64,000 bases of DNA from Cyanobium gracile_A (GTDB lineage Bacteria; Cyanobacteriota; Cyanobacteriia; PCC-6307; Cyanobiaceae), in assembly GCF_034931305.1 (NCBI RefSeq), contig NZ_JAYGHY010000012.1, forward strand, positions 1 through 64,000, read 5' to 3'. Shown piece by piece: positions 38,831 through 50,580 of this stretch (positions are counted from its first letter, which is position 1; the number at the start of each line of letters is the position of its first letter). Below the pieces are notes generated by a model. The model had not been told where the DNA came from. It ran no database searches and saw only the letters and a list, made by a program, of their open reading frames with translations. The position numbers and the translations under genes were made by a program.

Positions 38831-39169
38831 GTGGCCAGTCGTCAGCAGTGGATGACCCAGCTTCACGACCTGCGCCTGCGGTTGCTGGTGCAACAGGAGA
38901 GCGAGGCCATCGCCCACGCCCACCCCGATGAGCTGGATCTCTCGGTGGTGCAGGCCCGCTGCCTCTGCTGGCTGGCCCTGCTGGCCGACGCCCATGAGGA
39001 GCAGGCCATCGATGCCGAACGCCGCGGCGACGTGGAGCAGGCCATGGGCTGGTTCGCCGATTCCATGCGCCTGCGCGATGTGATCCAGGTGGTGAGCTCG
39101 ATCGAAATTCCCCTGCCGCTGCTCAGTGAGGCGGGGGATCGGCCCGATCAAGGCCCCCTGGCGGCCTGA
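38831..39169 (+). CDS. Small helical protein of unknown function
   Basis: The 112-residue product starts at GTG 38831 (or ATG 38852). It is helix-rich and acidic, with LHDLRLRLLVQQESEAIAH and a Cys-containing QARCLCWLALLADAHEEQA followed by RRGDVEQAMGWFADSMRLRDV. The second half resembles a single tetratricopeptide-like helical hairpin. No signal peptide or membrane segment is seen. It lies between the tRNA gene and another small gene on the same strand. I do not recognise the family. Confidence 0.6.
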   Translation: MASRQQWMTQLHDLRLRLLVQQESEAIAHAHPDELDLSVVQARCLCWLALLADAHEEQAIDAERRGDVEQAMGWFADSMRLRDVIQVVSSIEIPLPLLSEAGDRPDQGPLAA

Positions 39170-39207
39170 CGGTGCCATGATGGTTGTTGAATGAAAGAAG
39201 GGACGCG

Positions 39208-39687
39208 GTGCCAGAAGAGCCCTGCCAATGTCCTGATTGCCAGCGGTTCTATCGGGAACACGACCGGCTGATCCGAGAAAATCCCAGCCTCCGTCAGCAG
39301 CAGGAGCTCAACTGGGCCGCCCTCCAGTCGTTCCGTACCCTGGCGGGCCGGGTGCTTGAGGAGCTCCAGAAGCAGCACGGCGACGGCGACACGCCACCCG
39401 CCCCTGCGGCTCCCGAGGCCGACCTGCAGGAGGTCAACGGCGAGGCTGCTCCCGAAAACGATGCGATCCAGCAGGCCATGGCCGATCTGGAGAACATCAA
39501 TGCCCACCTGTTCTCCATCGAGGCCCTGATGGAGCGCATCTTCGATGTGAGGGTGCCCGAGCCGGTGGAGCAGACCTTCCGGGAGGTGGCCGGTGAGCTG
39601 GCCCCCGACCCCCTCAACGCCGACCGTCTGCGCCTGAACCGGCTGCTGCATCAGACACCCGATCTGCCCGATCACCGGGGCGGCTGA
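39208..39687 (+). CDS. Unknown small protein with N-terminal CxCxxC
   Basis: The product of about 159 residues probably starts at GTG 39208 (MPEEPCQCPDC); a TTG at 39184 would add eight residues. The N-terminal CQCPDC group could bind a metal. Then come an Arg/Gln-rich helix (LIRENPSLRQQQELNW), a Pro/Ala-rich linker and an acidic helical C-terminal half (AIQQAMADLENINAHLFSIEALMERIFDV). It is convergent with glycogen phosphorylase, with 9 bp between stops. Function unknown. Confidence 0.6.
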   Translation: MPEEPCQCPDCQRFYREHDRLIRENPSLRQQQELNWAALQSFRTLAGRVLEELQKQHGDGDTPPAPAAPEADLQEVNGEAAPENDAIQQAMADLENINAHLFSIEALMERIFDVRVPEPVEQTFREVAGELAPDPLNADRLRLNRLLHQTPDLPDHRGG

Positions 39688-39696
39688 GCCAAGCGA

Positions 39697-42258
<2,562 letters not shown>

Positions 42259-42419
42259 GGCGGTCGGCGCGCGGTGATCCCTCAGGCACAGGTCTGGCCG
42301 TGCGTCTCCAGACCGTAGCGGTGGTTGCCATTCCTCTCGCCCGGCCTGTTGGGAGATCAGCAACGGCACACCTGGGCGACGCCAACGCCCTTAGCGTCCG
42401 CTCGGCACTGATTGCGTCC

Positions 42420-43793
42420 ATGTTCGCGCCCAGCCTTCTGCTTGAAGTCGGCACCACCCAGATCGAGACGGTGGAAACGCTGCTGGAGGTGGGTCGCTAT
42501 CTGGTCATCTTCCTGGTGGCCCGGGCCCTGGCGGAGCTGATGGTGCGCCTCAAGCTGCCCACGATCCTCGGCGAACTGGTGGCAGGCGTGCTGATCGGCG
42601 TCACCGGGCTGCACCTGATTCTTCCGCCAGCCGCCCATGCCGAGCTCAACCAGGTCATGCTCGATCTGGTCGGTTCCTGCGCCGGGGTCAGCCCCGAGAC
42701 CGTGGCCGAGATCTACACCGAGAGCTTCCCGTCCCTGGAGGCCACCGCCAAGCTTGGTCTCTATGCCCTGCTGTTTCTCACGGGCCTGGAAAGCGAACTC
42801 GACGAGCTGATGGCCGTGGGCCAGCAGGCCACCACCGTGGCGATCACCGGTGTGCTGTTGCCCTTTGCCCTGGGCACGGCTGGTTTGTTTTACCTCTTCC
42901 ATGTGCCGCTGTTTCCGGCGGTGTTTGCCGGTGCCTCGATGACCGCCACCAGCATCGGCATCACCGCCAGCGTCTTCGGCGAACTGAAGTTCCTCAAGAC
43001 CCGGGAAGGCCAGACCGTGATCGGTGCCGCCGTGCTCGACGACATCTTCGGCATCGTGATCCTGGCGGTGGTGGTGGCCCTGGCCGGAGACGGGGTGCTC
43101 GCCGCCGGTCCGATCCTGCAGCTGGTGCTGGCGGCGGCGGTGTTCGTGGCCGTGGCCCTGTTCCTGAGCCGCACCGCCGCGCCGGCCTTCGACTGGGTCC
43201 TCGATCGCCTCAGGGCCCCAGGGGAAGTGGTGGTGGCCGGTTTCGTGGTGCTGGGCCTGTGCTGCTTCATCGCCGAGGCCATCGGTCTGGAGGCGGCCCT
43301 GGGGGCCTTCGCCGCCGGCCTGATCCTTAGCGCCTCCAAGCACACCAAGGCGATCCAGCAGTCGGTGAAGCCCCTGGTGGCCCTGTTCGCCACCGTCTTC
43401 TTCGTGCTGATCGGCAGCGCCCTCGATCTGTCGGTGATGAATCCCCTCAACCCCGCCAACCGCGAAGGGCTGGTGGTGGCCCTGTTCCTGCTGGCCGTTG
43501 CGATCGTCGGCAAGGTGGCCGCCGGCTGGAGCTACCTCAGCGTGCAGAAGACCAACCGGCTGGTGGTGGGTCTGGGGATGATGCCCCGCGGGGAAGTGGG
43601 TCTGATCTTCCTGGGTCTGGGCAGCCAGGCCGGCATCCTTTCGACGCCCCTGGAGGCGGCCATCCTCTTGATGGTGATCGGCACCACGTTCCTGGCGCCG
43701 TTGTTGCTGCGCCTGGCACTCAGCGGCGTCGAGGTCCCCACGGAGGCCCCCGCCGATGGGTCTGCAGATAGGCCCACCGAGCAGGCCGCCTGA
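42420..43793 (+). CDS. CPA2-family cation/proton antiporter
   Basis: The 457-residue membrane protein shows about twelve helices of the Kef/NapA type. Key segments are ILGELVAGVLIGVTGLHL near residue 50, ALLFLTGLESELDELM, the GASMTATSIGITASVF region and the ion-site helix VIGAAVLDDIFGIVIL with the acidic Asp pair typical of electrogenic CPA2 exchangers, and later FFVLIGSALDLSVM and GMMPRGEVGLIFLGLG. No C-terminal TrkA-N domain is present. It probably exchanges Na+ or K+ for H+; the ATG at 42420 starts before the first helix. Confidence 0.85.
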   Translation: MFAPSLLLEVGTTQIETVETLLEVGRYLVIFLVARALAELMVRLKLPTILGELVAGVLIGVTGLHLILPPAAHAELNQVMLDLVGSCAGVSPETVAEIYTESFPSLEATAKLGLYALLFLTGLESELDELMAVGQQATTVAITGVLLPFALGTAGLFYLFHVPLFPAVFAGASMTATSIGITASVFGELKFLKTREGQTVIGAAVLDDIFGIVILAVVVALAGDGVLAAGPILQLVLAAAVFVAVALFLSRTAAPAFDWVLDRLRAPGEVVVAGFVVLGLCCFIAEAIGLEAALGAFAAGLILSASKHTKAIQQSVKPLVALFATVFFVLIGSALDLSVMNPLNPANREGLVVALFLLAVAIVGKVAAGWSYLSVQKTNRLVVGLGMMPRGEVGLIFLGLGSQAGILSTPLEAAILLMVIGTTFLAPLLLRLALSGVEVPTEAPADGSADRPTEQAA

Positions 43794-43816
43794 TCCCCGG
43801 GCCGGTCTGGCTGGCC

Positions 43817-44140
43817 TCAGCGCTGTCGGTCGTCGTCTCTGCCGGCGGCCAGGCTCAGCGACAGGCCCGCCAGGACGGCGATCAAACCCAGGCTTCCGGC
43901 CCAGCCAGGCCCGAGGGCCCAGCTGAGCAGCAGTTCCACCACCAGGCCCACCGCCAGGGCCAGCAGCAGGCTGCCGCCCACCAGCACCAGTTGCTGCAGC
44001 CCCTCCTCCAGGGACGCCTCGGCCAAGGCCTGCTCCAGCCGGCCCAGCGGCACGCTCAGGGGCAGGTAGAGGGCCAGGGCCCACAGGGCCACCCCCGGCA
44101 GCAGTGGGCTCAGGTCGGCGAGGGTGAAGGCGTCAGACAT
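43817..44140 (-). CDS. Membrane protein of unknown function
   Basis: The 107-residue product (Met at 44140) has three hydrophobic stretches: PLLPGVALWALALYLPLSVP, LVLVGGSLLLALAVGLVVELLLSWAL and GSLGLIAVLAGLSLSLAAG, linked by an acidic helix EQALAEASLEEGLQQ. No family is recognised. It is convergent with the antiporter gene and divergent from the alpha/beta-hydrolase gene 78 bp away. Confidence 0.6.
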   Translation of the reverse strand: MSDAFTLADLSPLLPGVALWALALYLPLSVPLGRLEQALAEASLEEGLQQLVLVGGSLLLALAVGLVVELLLSWALGPGWAGSLGLIAVLAGLSLSLAAGRDDDRQR

Positions 44141-44218
44141 GGCGGCAGGCGCAGGGGGCGGGGCCGCACGCTGGTCGGGCTTCCTAGCATCGTCTCTCAC
44201 TGCAATGCCGCGGCGTCC

Positions 44219-45124
44219 ATGGCTTCGTCACCCGAAACCACCTGGCAGTTCCTGGGCCATCGGGTGCACGCCGTGCATGCGGCTCCTGAGCAGCCCACCG
44301 GGCCGGCGATCCTGCTGGTGCATGGCTTCGGGGCCTCCACCGACCACTGGCGCTTCAACATTCCTGTGCTGGCCCGCACCCATGAGGTTCACGCCATCGA
44401 TCTGCTCGGCTTCGGCCGCAGCGCCAAACCCGCTGGCCTCACCTACGGCGGCGCCCTCTGGCGCGACCAGCTCTGCGCCTATGTCAACGAGCGGATCGGT
44501 CGGCCCACGGTGCTGGTGGGCAACTCCCTCGGCGGCTTTGCCGCCCTGGCCGCCGGCGCCGCCCTGGGGGAGGGGGCCGCGGGCGTGGCGCTGCTGAACG
44601 CCGCCGGCCCCTTCAGCGACGAGCAGCAGCCACCCCAGGGGTGGGGCGCCATCGCCCGCCAGACGATCGGGTCGGCCCTGCTGCGCAGTCCGGTGCTGCA
44701 GCGCCTCCTGTTCGAGAACATGCGCCGCCCCGCCACGGTGCGCCGCACCCTCAATCAGGTCTACATCGACCGCACCAACGTCGACGACGAGTTGGTTGAA
44801 GCGATCCTGCGGCCCTCGCGTGATCCAGGGGCCTTCGGCGTGTTCCGCACCGTCTTCGACATTCCCCGCGGTCAGCCCCTCGACGAACTCTTTGCCGGGC
44901 TCACGGCACCGTTGCTGCTGCTCTGGGGCATCCGCGACCCCTGGATCAACGCCGCCGGTCGCCGGGCCAGTTTCCAGCGGCACGCGCCGGCCCGCACCAC
45001 CGAAGTGGTGCTCGACGCCGGCCACTGCCCCCACGACGAGGTGCCCGACCAGGTGAACCGGGCTCTGCTGGAGTGGCTGGCGGGTCTGGTGGAAAGCCCG
45101 GTTGCCGCGCTGACCGCTGGCTGA
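44219..45124 (+). CDS. Alpha/beta-fold hydrolase
   Basis: The 301-residue enzyme has the oxyanion-region HGFGASTDHWRFN, the nucleophile elbow VGNSLGGFAA with Ser at about residue 105, an acid in LLLWGIRDPW and the catalytic His in DAGHCPHDEVPD. This is the standard Ser-Asp-His order. Cyanobacterial proteins of this type include pheophytinase-like and other esterases, and the substrate is not predictable. ATG 44219 gives MASSPETTWQFLGHRVH, so the longer open frame upstream is ignored. Confidence 0.85.
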   Translation: MASSPETTWQFLGHRVHAVHAAPEQPTGPAILLVHGFGASTDHWRFNIPVLARTHEVHAIDLLGFGRSAKPAGLTYGGALWRDQLCAYVNERIGRPTVLVGNSLGGFAALAAGAALGEGAAGVALLNAAGPFSDEQQPPQGWGAIARQTIGSALLRSPVLQRLLFENMRRPATVRRTLNQVYIDRTNVDDELVEAILRPSRDPGAFGVFRTVFDIPRGQPLDELFAGLTAPLLLLWGIRDPWINAAGRRASFQRHAPARTTEVVLDAGHCPHDEVPDQVNRALLEWLAGLVESPVAALTAG

Positions 45125-45176
45125 ACCCAGCGGCGGCTCCCGGTCGGTACATTTCCCTCCACAAAGGGGGGCAGGG

Positions 45177-47291
45177 TTGATCGCCGCCGTCACAAACACC
45201 GCAGCCGTCCCAACGGCAAGCGGCAAGGAGACCGGAGCTGGTGGCAAGGCGGGTGGCTTTGGCTACCGGCCGGACATCGATGCGCTGCGAGGAGCGGCGA
45301 TGCTGGCGGTGCTGGTGTTCCACCTGAACAAGGGGTGGCTGCCGGGTGGGTTCACGGGAGTGGACATCTTCTTTGTGATCTCGGGCTATGTGGTGATGGG
45401 CTCGCTGCTGAGCAAGGCGGCCAGCCAGCCGCTGGGGCCGCGGTTGGGGAATTTCTATCTACGGCGTGTGCGGCGTCTGCTGCCGAACCTGCTGGCGTGC
45501 CTGGCTGTGACAAGCCTGGCTGTGGCGGCGTTGATCCCGCCCTTCGAGAGCGGGCCCTACTTCAACGCGGCCCTGAAGGCGCTGTTCGGGTGGTCGAACA
45601 ACTTCCTGATGGGTCAGATCGATTACTTTGCCCGCGACGCGGACCTGAATCCGTTTCTGCACACCTGGTCGCTGGGCGTGGAGCAGCAGTTCTACCTGGT
45701 GTTTCCGCTGCTGCTGTTGGGGATCGGCTATGGGGTGCGGCGGAGCGTGCCGCTGCTGATAGCGCTGACGGTGCTGTCGCTGGGGGCGAGCTGGTGGTGG
45801 ACGCAGAACGCGCCGATGGCGGCATTTTTCCTGATGCCGAGCCGGCTGTGGGAGCTGACGAGTGGATCGTTGCTGCTGGTGGCGCAACGGCGTGGGCTGC
45901 TGGGTGCGGGCTGGCTGAAGGGCCGCTGGCTGCGGCTGGCCGGCGGAGCGCTGCTGGTGTGGGCGGTGGTGATGACGTCAGAGCGGGAGGGCTTCCCGGT
46001 GCCTGGGGTGCTGCCGGCGGTGCTGGGGACGCTGCTGGTGCTGCAGGCGGGCCCCGGTGAGGGCGGGAGATTTCTGCCGGGTCGTTGGCTGGAGCGGTTT
46101 CTGCTGACGTGCGGACTGTTGTCGTATTCGCTGTACCTGTGGCACTGGCCGGTGATCGTGCTGCTGCGCTGGACGTGGGGGATGGAGACGTGGTGGCAGT
46201 ACATGGTGGCGGTGGCCGGGAGCGTGGTGCTGGCGGTGGCGGCGTATGGGCTGGTGGAGCAACCGGTGCGGCGCCATCCGCTGACGTGGTGGTGGGAGAC
46301 AGGGCTGGCGCTGCTGGCGGTGGTGGGGTTGTGGCTGGGAATCGATGCCTTGCACCACCAGTTCCGGGGAAGGTTGTTCATCGGCAGTGATCCCACGCCG
46401 GTGCCGCGCCACGAACGCGTGCAGGAATGGGATCCCACCATTCTGGGAACGTTGATTGATAAAAACTGCACATTGAATTACTGGACGCCCTATGGTCCGG
46501 AATCCCGGCCCAATTATGATCGCTGCCAGAAGCCAGGCCGGCCTGGCGCTGGCGAAATTTTCCTGCTGGGTGATTCCCATGCCCAGCATCTGCTGCCGAT
46601 GCTGGACGAGGTGACACGTCGCACCGGTCAACGCATCACCTTCTCGAACAAACCCTCGTGCTTCCTCGATCCAGCACTGACCGTGGAGCTCAATCAGAAG
46701 CCTTATCAGCCCTGTACGGATTTTGCCGCTGGTGAGATGAAGCGTGCCATTGAGAGGCTCAAGCCAGGGGATATCGTCATGATTTCAAGTAACCTTCACA
46801 ATTATCTCTCCAGTGCTCAGGGCATTGGCTCTGAACTCGAGTCGTCGGCACGACTTGATGGCAGGCAGCTCAACATCTCCGAGTTGCGTCGGGCTCACCA
46901 GACTTCAATGCGTGCTTATGCCATGTTCCTTCAGCAGCGAGGAATTCAATTGGTGCTAGTGGTGGATAATCCTCCCCTTTCCCAGGACATTGTTTTCTGT
47001 CCCAAGGGTTCTCAACGAAGTTGTGCCTTTGATCCCAAGGTCACCTTCGCCAGGCAGAGTGTCGTTGCCTCCATTCTCAATGAAACGGCTGCAGGACTCA
47101 AGAACGTGCATGTTTTCGACCCTGCCAAGGCCCTGCTTGAGGCCTCAGGACAGGTGCGCTATCGAGATGGAAGAGGAACTGTGATCTATTCCGATTCCCA
47201 CCACCTCAGCGTGACCGGCAGTCGATCCCTGGCAGAGCCGTTTGAGCGATTCCTGGTGGAGTCCGGTCTGATCCCGGCGGCGTCCCGCTGA
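45177..47291 (+). CDS. Acyltransferase-3 / SGNH fusion, copy 1
   Basis: The 704-residue OafA-like protein has an N-terminal acyltransferase-3 membrane domain (about residues 25-400, ten helices) opening with YRPDIDALRGAAMLAVLVFH, whose Arg-to-His spacing fits the AT3 active site, and GVDIFFVISGYVV. The C-terminal extracytoplasmic SGNH domain has LLGDSHAQHLLPM near residue 464 and the closing SDSHHLSVTGS near 672. Such proteins move acyl groups across the membrane and O-acetylate surface polysaccharides. The start is a TTG at 45177; no better one is seen. Its stop overlaps copy 2 (TGATG). The membrane half is nearly identical to copies 2 and 3; the SGNH half differs. Confidence 0.88.
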   Translation: MIAAVTNTAAVPTASGKETGAGGKAGGFGYRPDIDALRGAAMLAVLVFHLNKGWLPGGFTGVDIFFVISGYVVMGSLLSKAASQPLGPRLGNFYLRRVRRLLPNLLACLAVTSLAVAALIPPFESGPYFNAALKALFGWSNNFLMGQIDYFARDADLNPFLHTWSLGVEQQFYLVFPLLLLGIGYGVRRSVPLLIALTVLSLGASWWWTQNAPMAAFFLMPSRLWELTSGSLLLVAQRRGLLGAGWLKGRWLRLAGGALLVWAVVMTSEREGFPVPGVLPAVLGTLLVLQAGPGEGGRFLPGRWLERFLLTCGLLSYSLYLWHWPVIVLLRWTWGMETWWQYMVAVAGSVVLAVAAYGLVEQPVRRHPLTWWWETGLALLAVVGLWLGIDALHHQFRGRLFIGSDPTPVPRHERVQEWDPTILGTLIDKNCTLNYWTPYGPESRPNYDRCQKPGRPGAGEIFLLGDSHAQHLLPMLDEVTRRTGQRITFSNKPSCFLDPALTVELNQKPYQPCTDFAAGEMKRAIERLKPGDIVMISSNLHNYLSSAQGIGSELESSARLDGRQLNISELRRAHQTSMRAYAMFLQQRGIQLVLVVDNPPLSQDIVFCPKGSQRSCAFDPKVTFARQSVVASILNETAAGLKNVHVFDPAKALLEASGQVRYRDGRGTVIYSDSHHLSVTGSRSLAEPFERFLVESGLIPAASR

Positions 47292-50200
47292 TGGTGGCCG
47301 CGACCACCAGCAGCCCCGTCGCCTCCTCGGGCCAAGCGTCGGCACCTGGGCGGTTTGGCTACCGGCCGGACATCGATGCGCTGCGAGGAGCGGCGATGCT
47401 GGCGGTGCTGGTGTTCCACCTGAACAAGGGGTGGTTGCCGGGTGGGTTCACGGGCGTGGACATCTTCTTTGTGATCTCGGGCTATGTGGTGATGGGCTCG
47501 CTGCTGAGCAAGGCGGCCAGCCAGCCTCTGGGGCCGCGGTTGGGGAATTTCTACCTGCGGCGTGTGCGGCGTCTGCTGCCGAACCTGCTGGCGTGCCTGG
47601 CTGTGACAAGCCTGGCTGTGGCGGCGTTGATTCCGCCCCTGGAGAGCGGGCCCTACTTCAACGCGGCCTTGAAGGCGCTGTTCGGGTGGTCGAACAACTT
47701 CCTGATGGGTCAGATCGATTACTTTGCCCGCGACGCGGACCTGAATCCGTTTCTGCACACCTGGTCGCTGGGTGTGGAGCAGCAGTTCTACCTGGTGTTT
47801 CCGCTGCTGCTGCTGGGGATCGGCTATGGGGTGCGGCGGAGCGTGCCGCTGCTGACGGCGCTGACGGTGTTGTCGGTTGGGGCGAGCTGGTGGTGGACGC
47901 AGAACGCGCCGATGGCGGCCTTTTTCCTGATGCCGAGTCGGTTGTGGGAACTGACGAGCGGCTCGTTGCTGCTGGTGGCGCAACGGCGCGGGCTGCTGGT
48001 GGCGCCGTGGCTGAAGGGCCGCTGGCTGCGTCTGGCGGGTGCGGCGCTGCTGCTGTGGGCGGTGGTGGCGACATCGGAGCGGGAGGGCTTTCCGGTGCCG
48101 GGGGTGCTGCCGGCGGTGCTGGGGACGCTGCTGGTGCTGCAGGCGGGCCCCGGTGAGGGGGGGAGATTCCTGCCGGGTCGCTGGCTGGAGCGTGGTCTGC
48201 TGACGGCGGGCCTGCTGTCGTATTCGCTGTACCTGTGGCACTGGCCGGTGATCGTGCTGCTGCGCTGGACGTTGGGGATGGAGACGTGGTGGCAGTACGG
48301 GTTGGCGGTGGTGGGGAGTGTGGTGCTGGCAGTGGCGGCGTATGGGCTGGTGGAGCAACCGGTGCGGCGCCATCCGCTGACGTGGTGGTGGGAGATGGTG
48401 CTGGCCCTGCTGGCGGTGGTGGGCCTGTGGCTCGGGATCGATGCGTTGCACCACCAGTTCCGGGGCAGGTTGTTCATCGGCAGTGACCCCAATCCAGTCC
48501 CGCTCCATGAGCGGATCAACAACTTCAATCCGATGATTCCCGGTACTGGAATCACTCCTTCATGCACCGTTCCGGTTGGCAAGCCCTACGACCTGACGAC
48601 GCGACCGAACTACGACCTCTGCCAGAAACCTGGCAAGCCTGGTGCTGGAGAAATCTTCCTGTTGGGTGATTCCCATGCCCAGCATCTGCTGCCGATGCTG
48701 GACGTGGTGACAAGCCGCAGCGGACAGCGACTCACCTTTGCCGCCATGGGGGGCTGCTTCCCTGATCCCTTGGTGCAGATCAATTGGGGGATGCAGGAGT
48801 ATGGCCCATGCCAAGAGTTCGTCAGCGGCGAGATGGACCGGGCCGTTGAACGCCTGAAGCCGGGTGATATTGTGATGTTGTCTAGTTGGTTGAACCATTA
48901 TATCGCCGATATTGACCCAAGGGGACAGCCGAATGCGGCGCTGAAGGAGTCGAGAGGTCGTCGCCTTTCGGCATCACAGGCGCGTGAGATGCATGTGGCC
49001 AGCATGCGCAGCTTTGCCAAGCGTCTTGCAGCGCGCAATATCCAATTGCTGCTATTTGTCGATACGCCAGAGCTGGCCAGGGAAATGATGTTCTGCCCAC
49101 GAGACTTCAGCAGAACCTGCTCTCCCGATCCCCAGATAACCGCTCGCATGCAGCAGACCATTCGCGAAACATTGAACGCCGCAGCCTCTGGATTGCCCAA
49201 TGTCCATGTCTTTGACTCCACCCCAGCTTTCCTTGATCCGATGGGTCGGGTGATCTACCGAAAGCCTGACGGGACGCCCCTGTTTGCCGACTCCAATCAC
49301 CTCAGCATGACCGGCAGCCGATCCCTGGCTGAGCCGTTTGAGCGTTTTCTGGTGGAGTCCGGTCTGATCCCGGCACCGTCCCGCTGATGGTGGCCGCGAC
49401 CACCAGCAGCCCCGTCGCCGCCTCGGCCAAGGCGTCGGCCCCTGGGCGCTTTGCCTACCGGCCGGATATCGATGCGCTGCGTGGTGCGGCGATGCTGGCG
49501 GTGCTGGTGTTCCACCTGAACAAGGGGTGGCTGCCGGGTGGGTTCACGGGCGTGGACATCTTCTTTGTGATTTCGGGCTACGTGGTGATGGGCTCGTTGC
49601 TGGGCCAGGCCAGCAAGCCGTTCTGGCCGCGGTTGGGGAATTTCTACCTGCGGCGTGTGCGGCGTCTGCTGCCGAACCTGCTGGCGTGCCTGGCTGTGAC
49701 AAGCCTGGCTGTGGCGGCGTTGATCCCGCCCTTGGAGAGCGGGCCCTACTTCAACGCGGCCCTCAAGGCGCTGTTCGGATGGTCGAACAACTTCCTGATG
49801 GGTCAGATCGATTACTTCAATCCGGATGCGGACCTGAATCCGTTTCTGCACACCTGGTCGCTGGGTGTGGAGCAGCAGTTCTACCTGGTGTTTCCGCTGC
49901 TGCTGCTGGGGATCGGCTATGGGGTGCGGCGGAGCGTGCCGCTGCTGACGGCGCTGACGGTGTTGTCGGTTGGGGCGAGCTGGTGGTGGACGCAGAACGC
50001 GCCGATGGCGGCCTTTTTCCTGATGCCGAGTCGGTTGTGGGAACTGACGAGCGGCTCGTTGCTGCTGGTGGCGCAACGGCGCGGGCTGCTGGTGGCGCCG
50101 TGGCTGAAGGGCCGCTGGCTGCGTCTGGCGGGTGCGGCGCTGCTGCTGTGGGCGGTGGTGGCGACATCGGAGCGGGAGGGCTTTCCGGTGCCGGGGGTGC

Positions 50201-50580
50201 TGCCGGCGGTGCTGGGGACGCTGCTGGTGCTGCAGGCGGGCCCCGGTGAGGGGGGGAGATTCCTGCCGGGTCGCTGGCTGGAGCGTGGTCTGCTGACGGC
50301 GGGCCTGCTGTCGTATTCGCTGTACCTGTGGCACTGGCCGGTGATCGTGCTGCTGCGCTGGACATTGGGGATGGAGACGTGGTGGCAGTACGGGTTGGCG
50401 GTGGTGGGGAGTGTGGTGCTGGCGGTGGGTGCGTATGGGCTGGTGGAGCAACCGGTGCGGCGCCATCCGCTGACGTGGTGGTGGGAGATGGTGCTGGCCC
50501 TGCTGGCGGTGGTGGGTCTGTGGCTGGGGATCGATGCGTTGCACCACCAGTTCCGGGGCAAGTTGTTCATTGGTCCCGAT
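45256..50580 (+). repeat. Tandem triplication of a ~2.1-kb acyltransferase unit
   Basis: Three direct repeats of about 1.13 kb (45256-46390, 47355-48488, 49453-50580) encode almost identical membrane domains at a period of about 2.1 kb. Gene junctions are also shared: the end of copy 1 plus start of copy 2 (47215-47335) closely matches the end of copy 2 plus start of copy 3 (49311-49430), including TGATGGTGGCCGCGACCACC. The intervening SGNH-coding parts are much less alike. Copies 2 and 3 are more similar to each other than to copy 1. Confidence 0.9.
47291..49387 (+). CDS. Acyltransferase-3 / SGNH fusion, copy 2
   Basis: The 698-residue paralogue has the same plan: AT3 membrane domain from about residue 18 to 395 and SGNH domain with LLGDSHAQHLLPM near 458 and ADSNHLSMTGS near 666. 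In the last block the second position is Asn where copies 1 and 3 have His, but the final His is kept. Ser and Asp/His of the SGNH site are therefore present. From 47800 to 48480 the DNA is almost base-for-base identical to copy 3, while the region coding residues 400-690 is diverged. It starts with ATG inside the copy 1 stop and ends inside the copy 3 start. Probably O-acylates a surface glycan. Confidence 0.88.
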   Translation: MVAATTSSPVASSGQASAPGRFGYRPDIDALRGAAMLAVLVFHLNKGWLPGGFTGVDIFFVISGYVVMGSLLSKAASQPLGPRLGNFYLRRVRRLLPNLLACLAVTSLAVAALIPPLESGPYFNAALKALFGWSNNFLMGQIDYFARDADLNPFLHTWSLGVEQQFYLVFPLLLLGIGYGVRRSVPLLTALTVLSVGASWWWTQNAPMAAFFLMPSRLWELTSGSLLLVAQRRGLLVAPWLKGRWLRLAGAALLLWAVVATSEREGFPVPGVLPAVLGTLLVLQAGPGEGGRFLPGRWLERGLLTAGLLSYSLYLWHWPVIVLLRWTLGMETWWQYGLAVVGSVVLAVAAYGLVEQPVRRHPLTWWWEMVLALLAVVGLWLGIDALHHQFRGRLFIGSDPNPVPLHERINNFNPMIPGTGITPSCTVPVGKPYDLTTRPNYDLCQKPGKPGAGEIFLLGDSHAQHLLPMLDVVTSRSGQRLTFAAMGGCFPDPLVQINWGMQEYGPCQEFVSGEMDRAVERLKPGDIVMLSSWLNHYIADIDPRGQPNAALKESRGRRLSASQAREMHVASMRSFAKRLAARNIQLLLFVDTPELAREMMFCPRDFSRTCSPDPQITARMQQTIRETLNAAASGLPNVHVFDSTPAFLDPMGRVIYRKPDGTPLFADSNHLSMTGSRSLAEPFERFLVESGLIPAPSR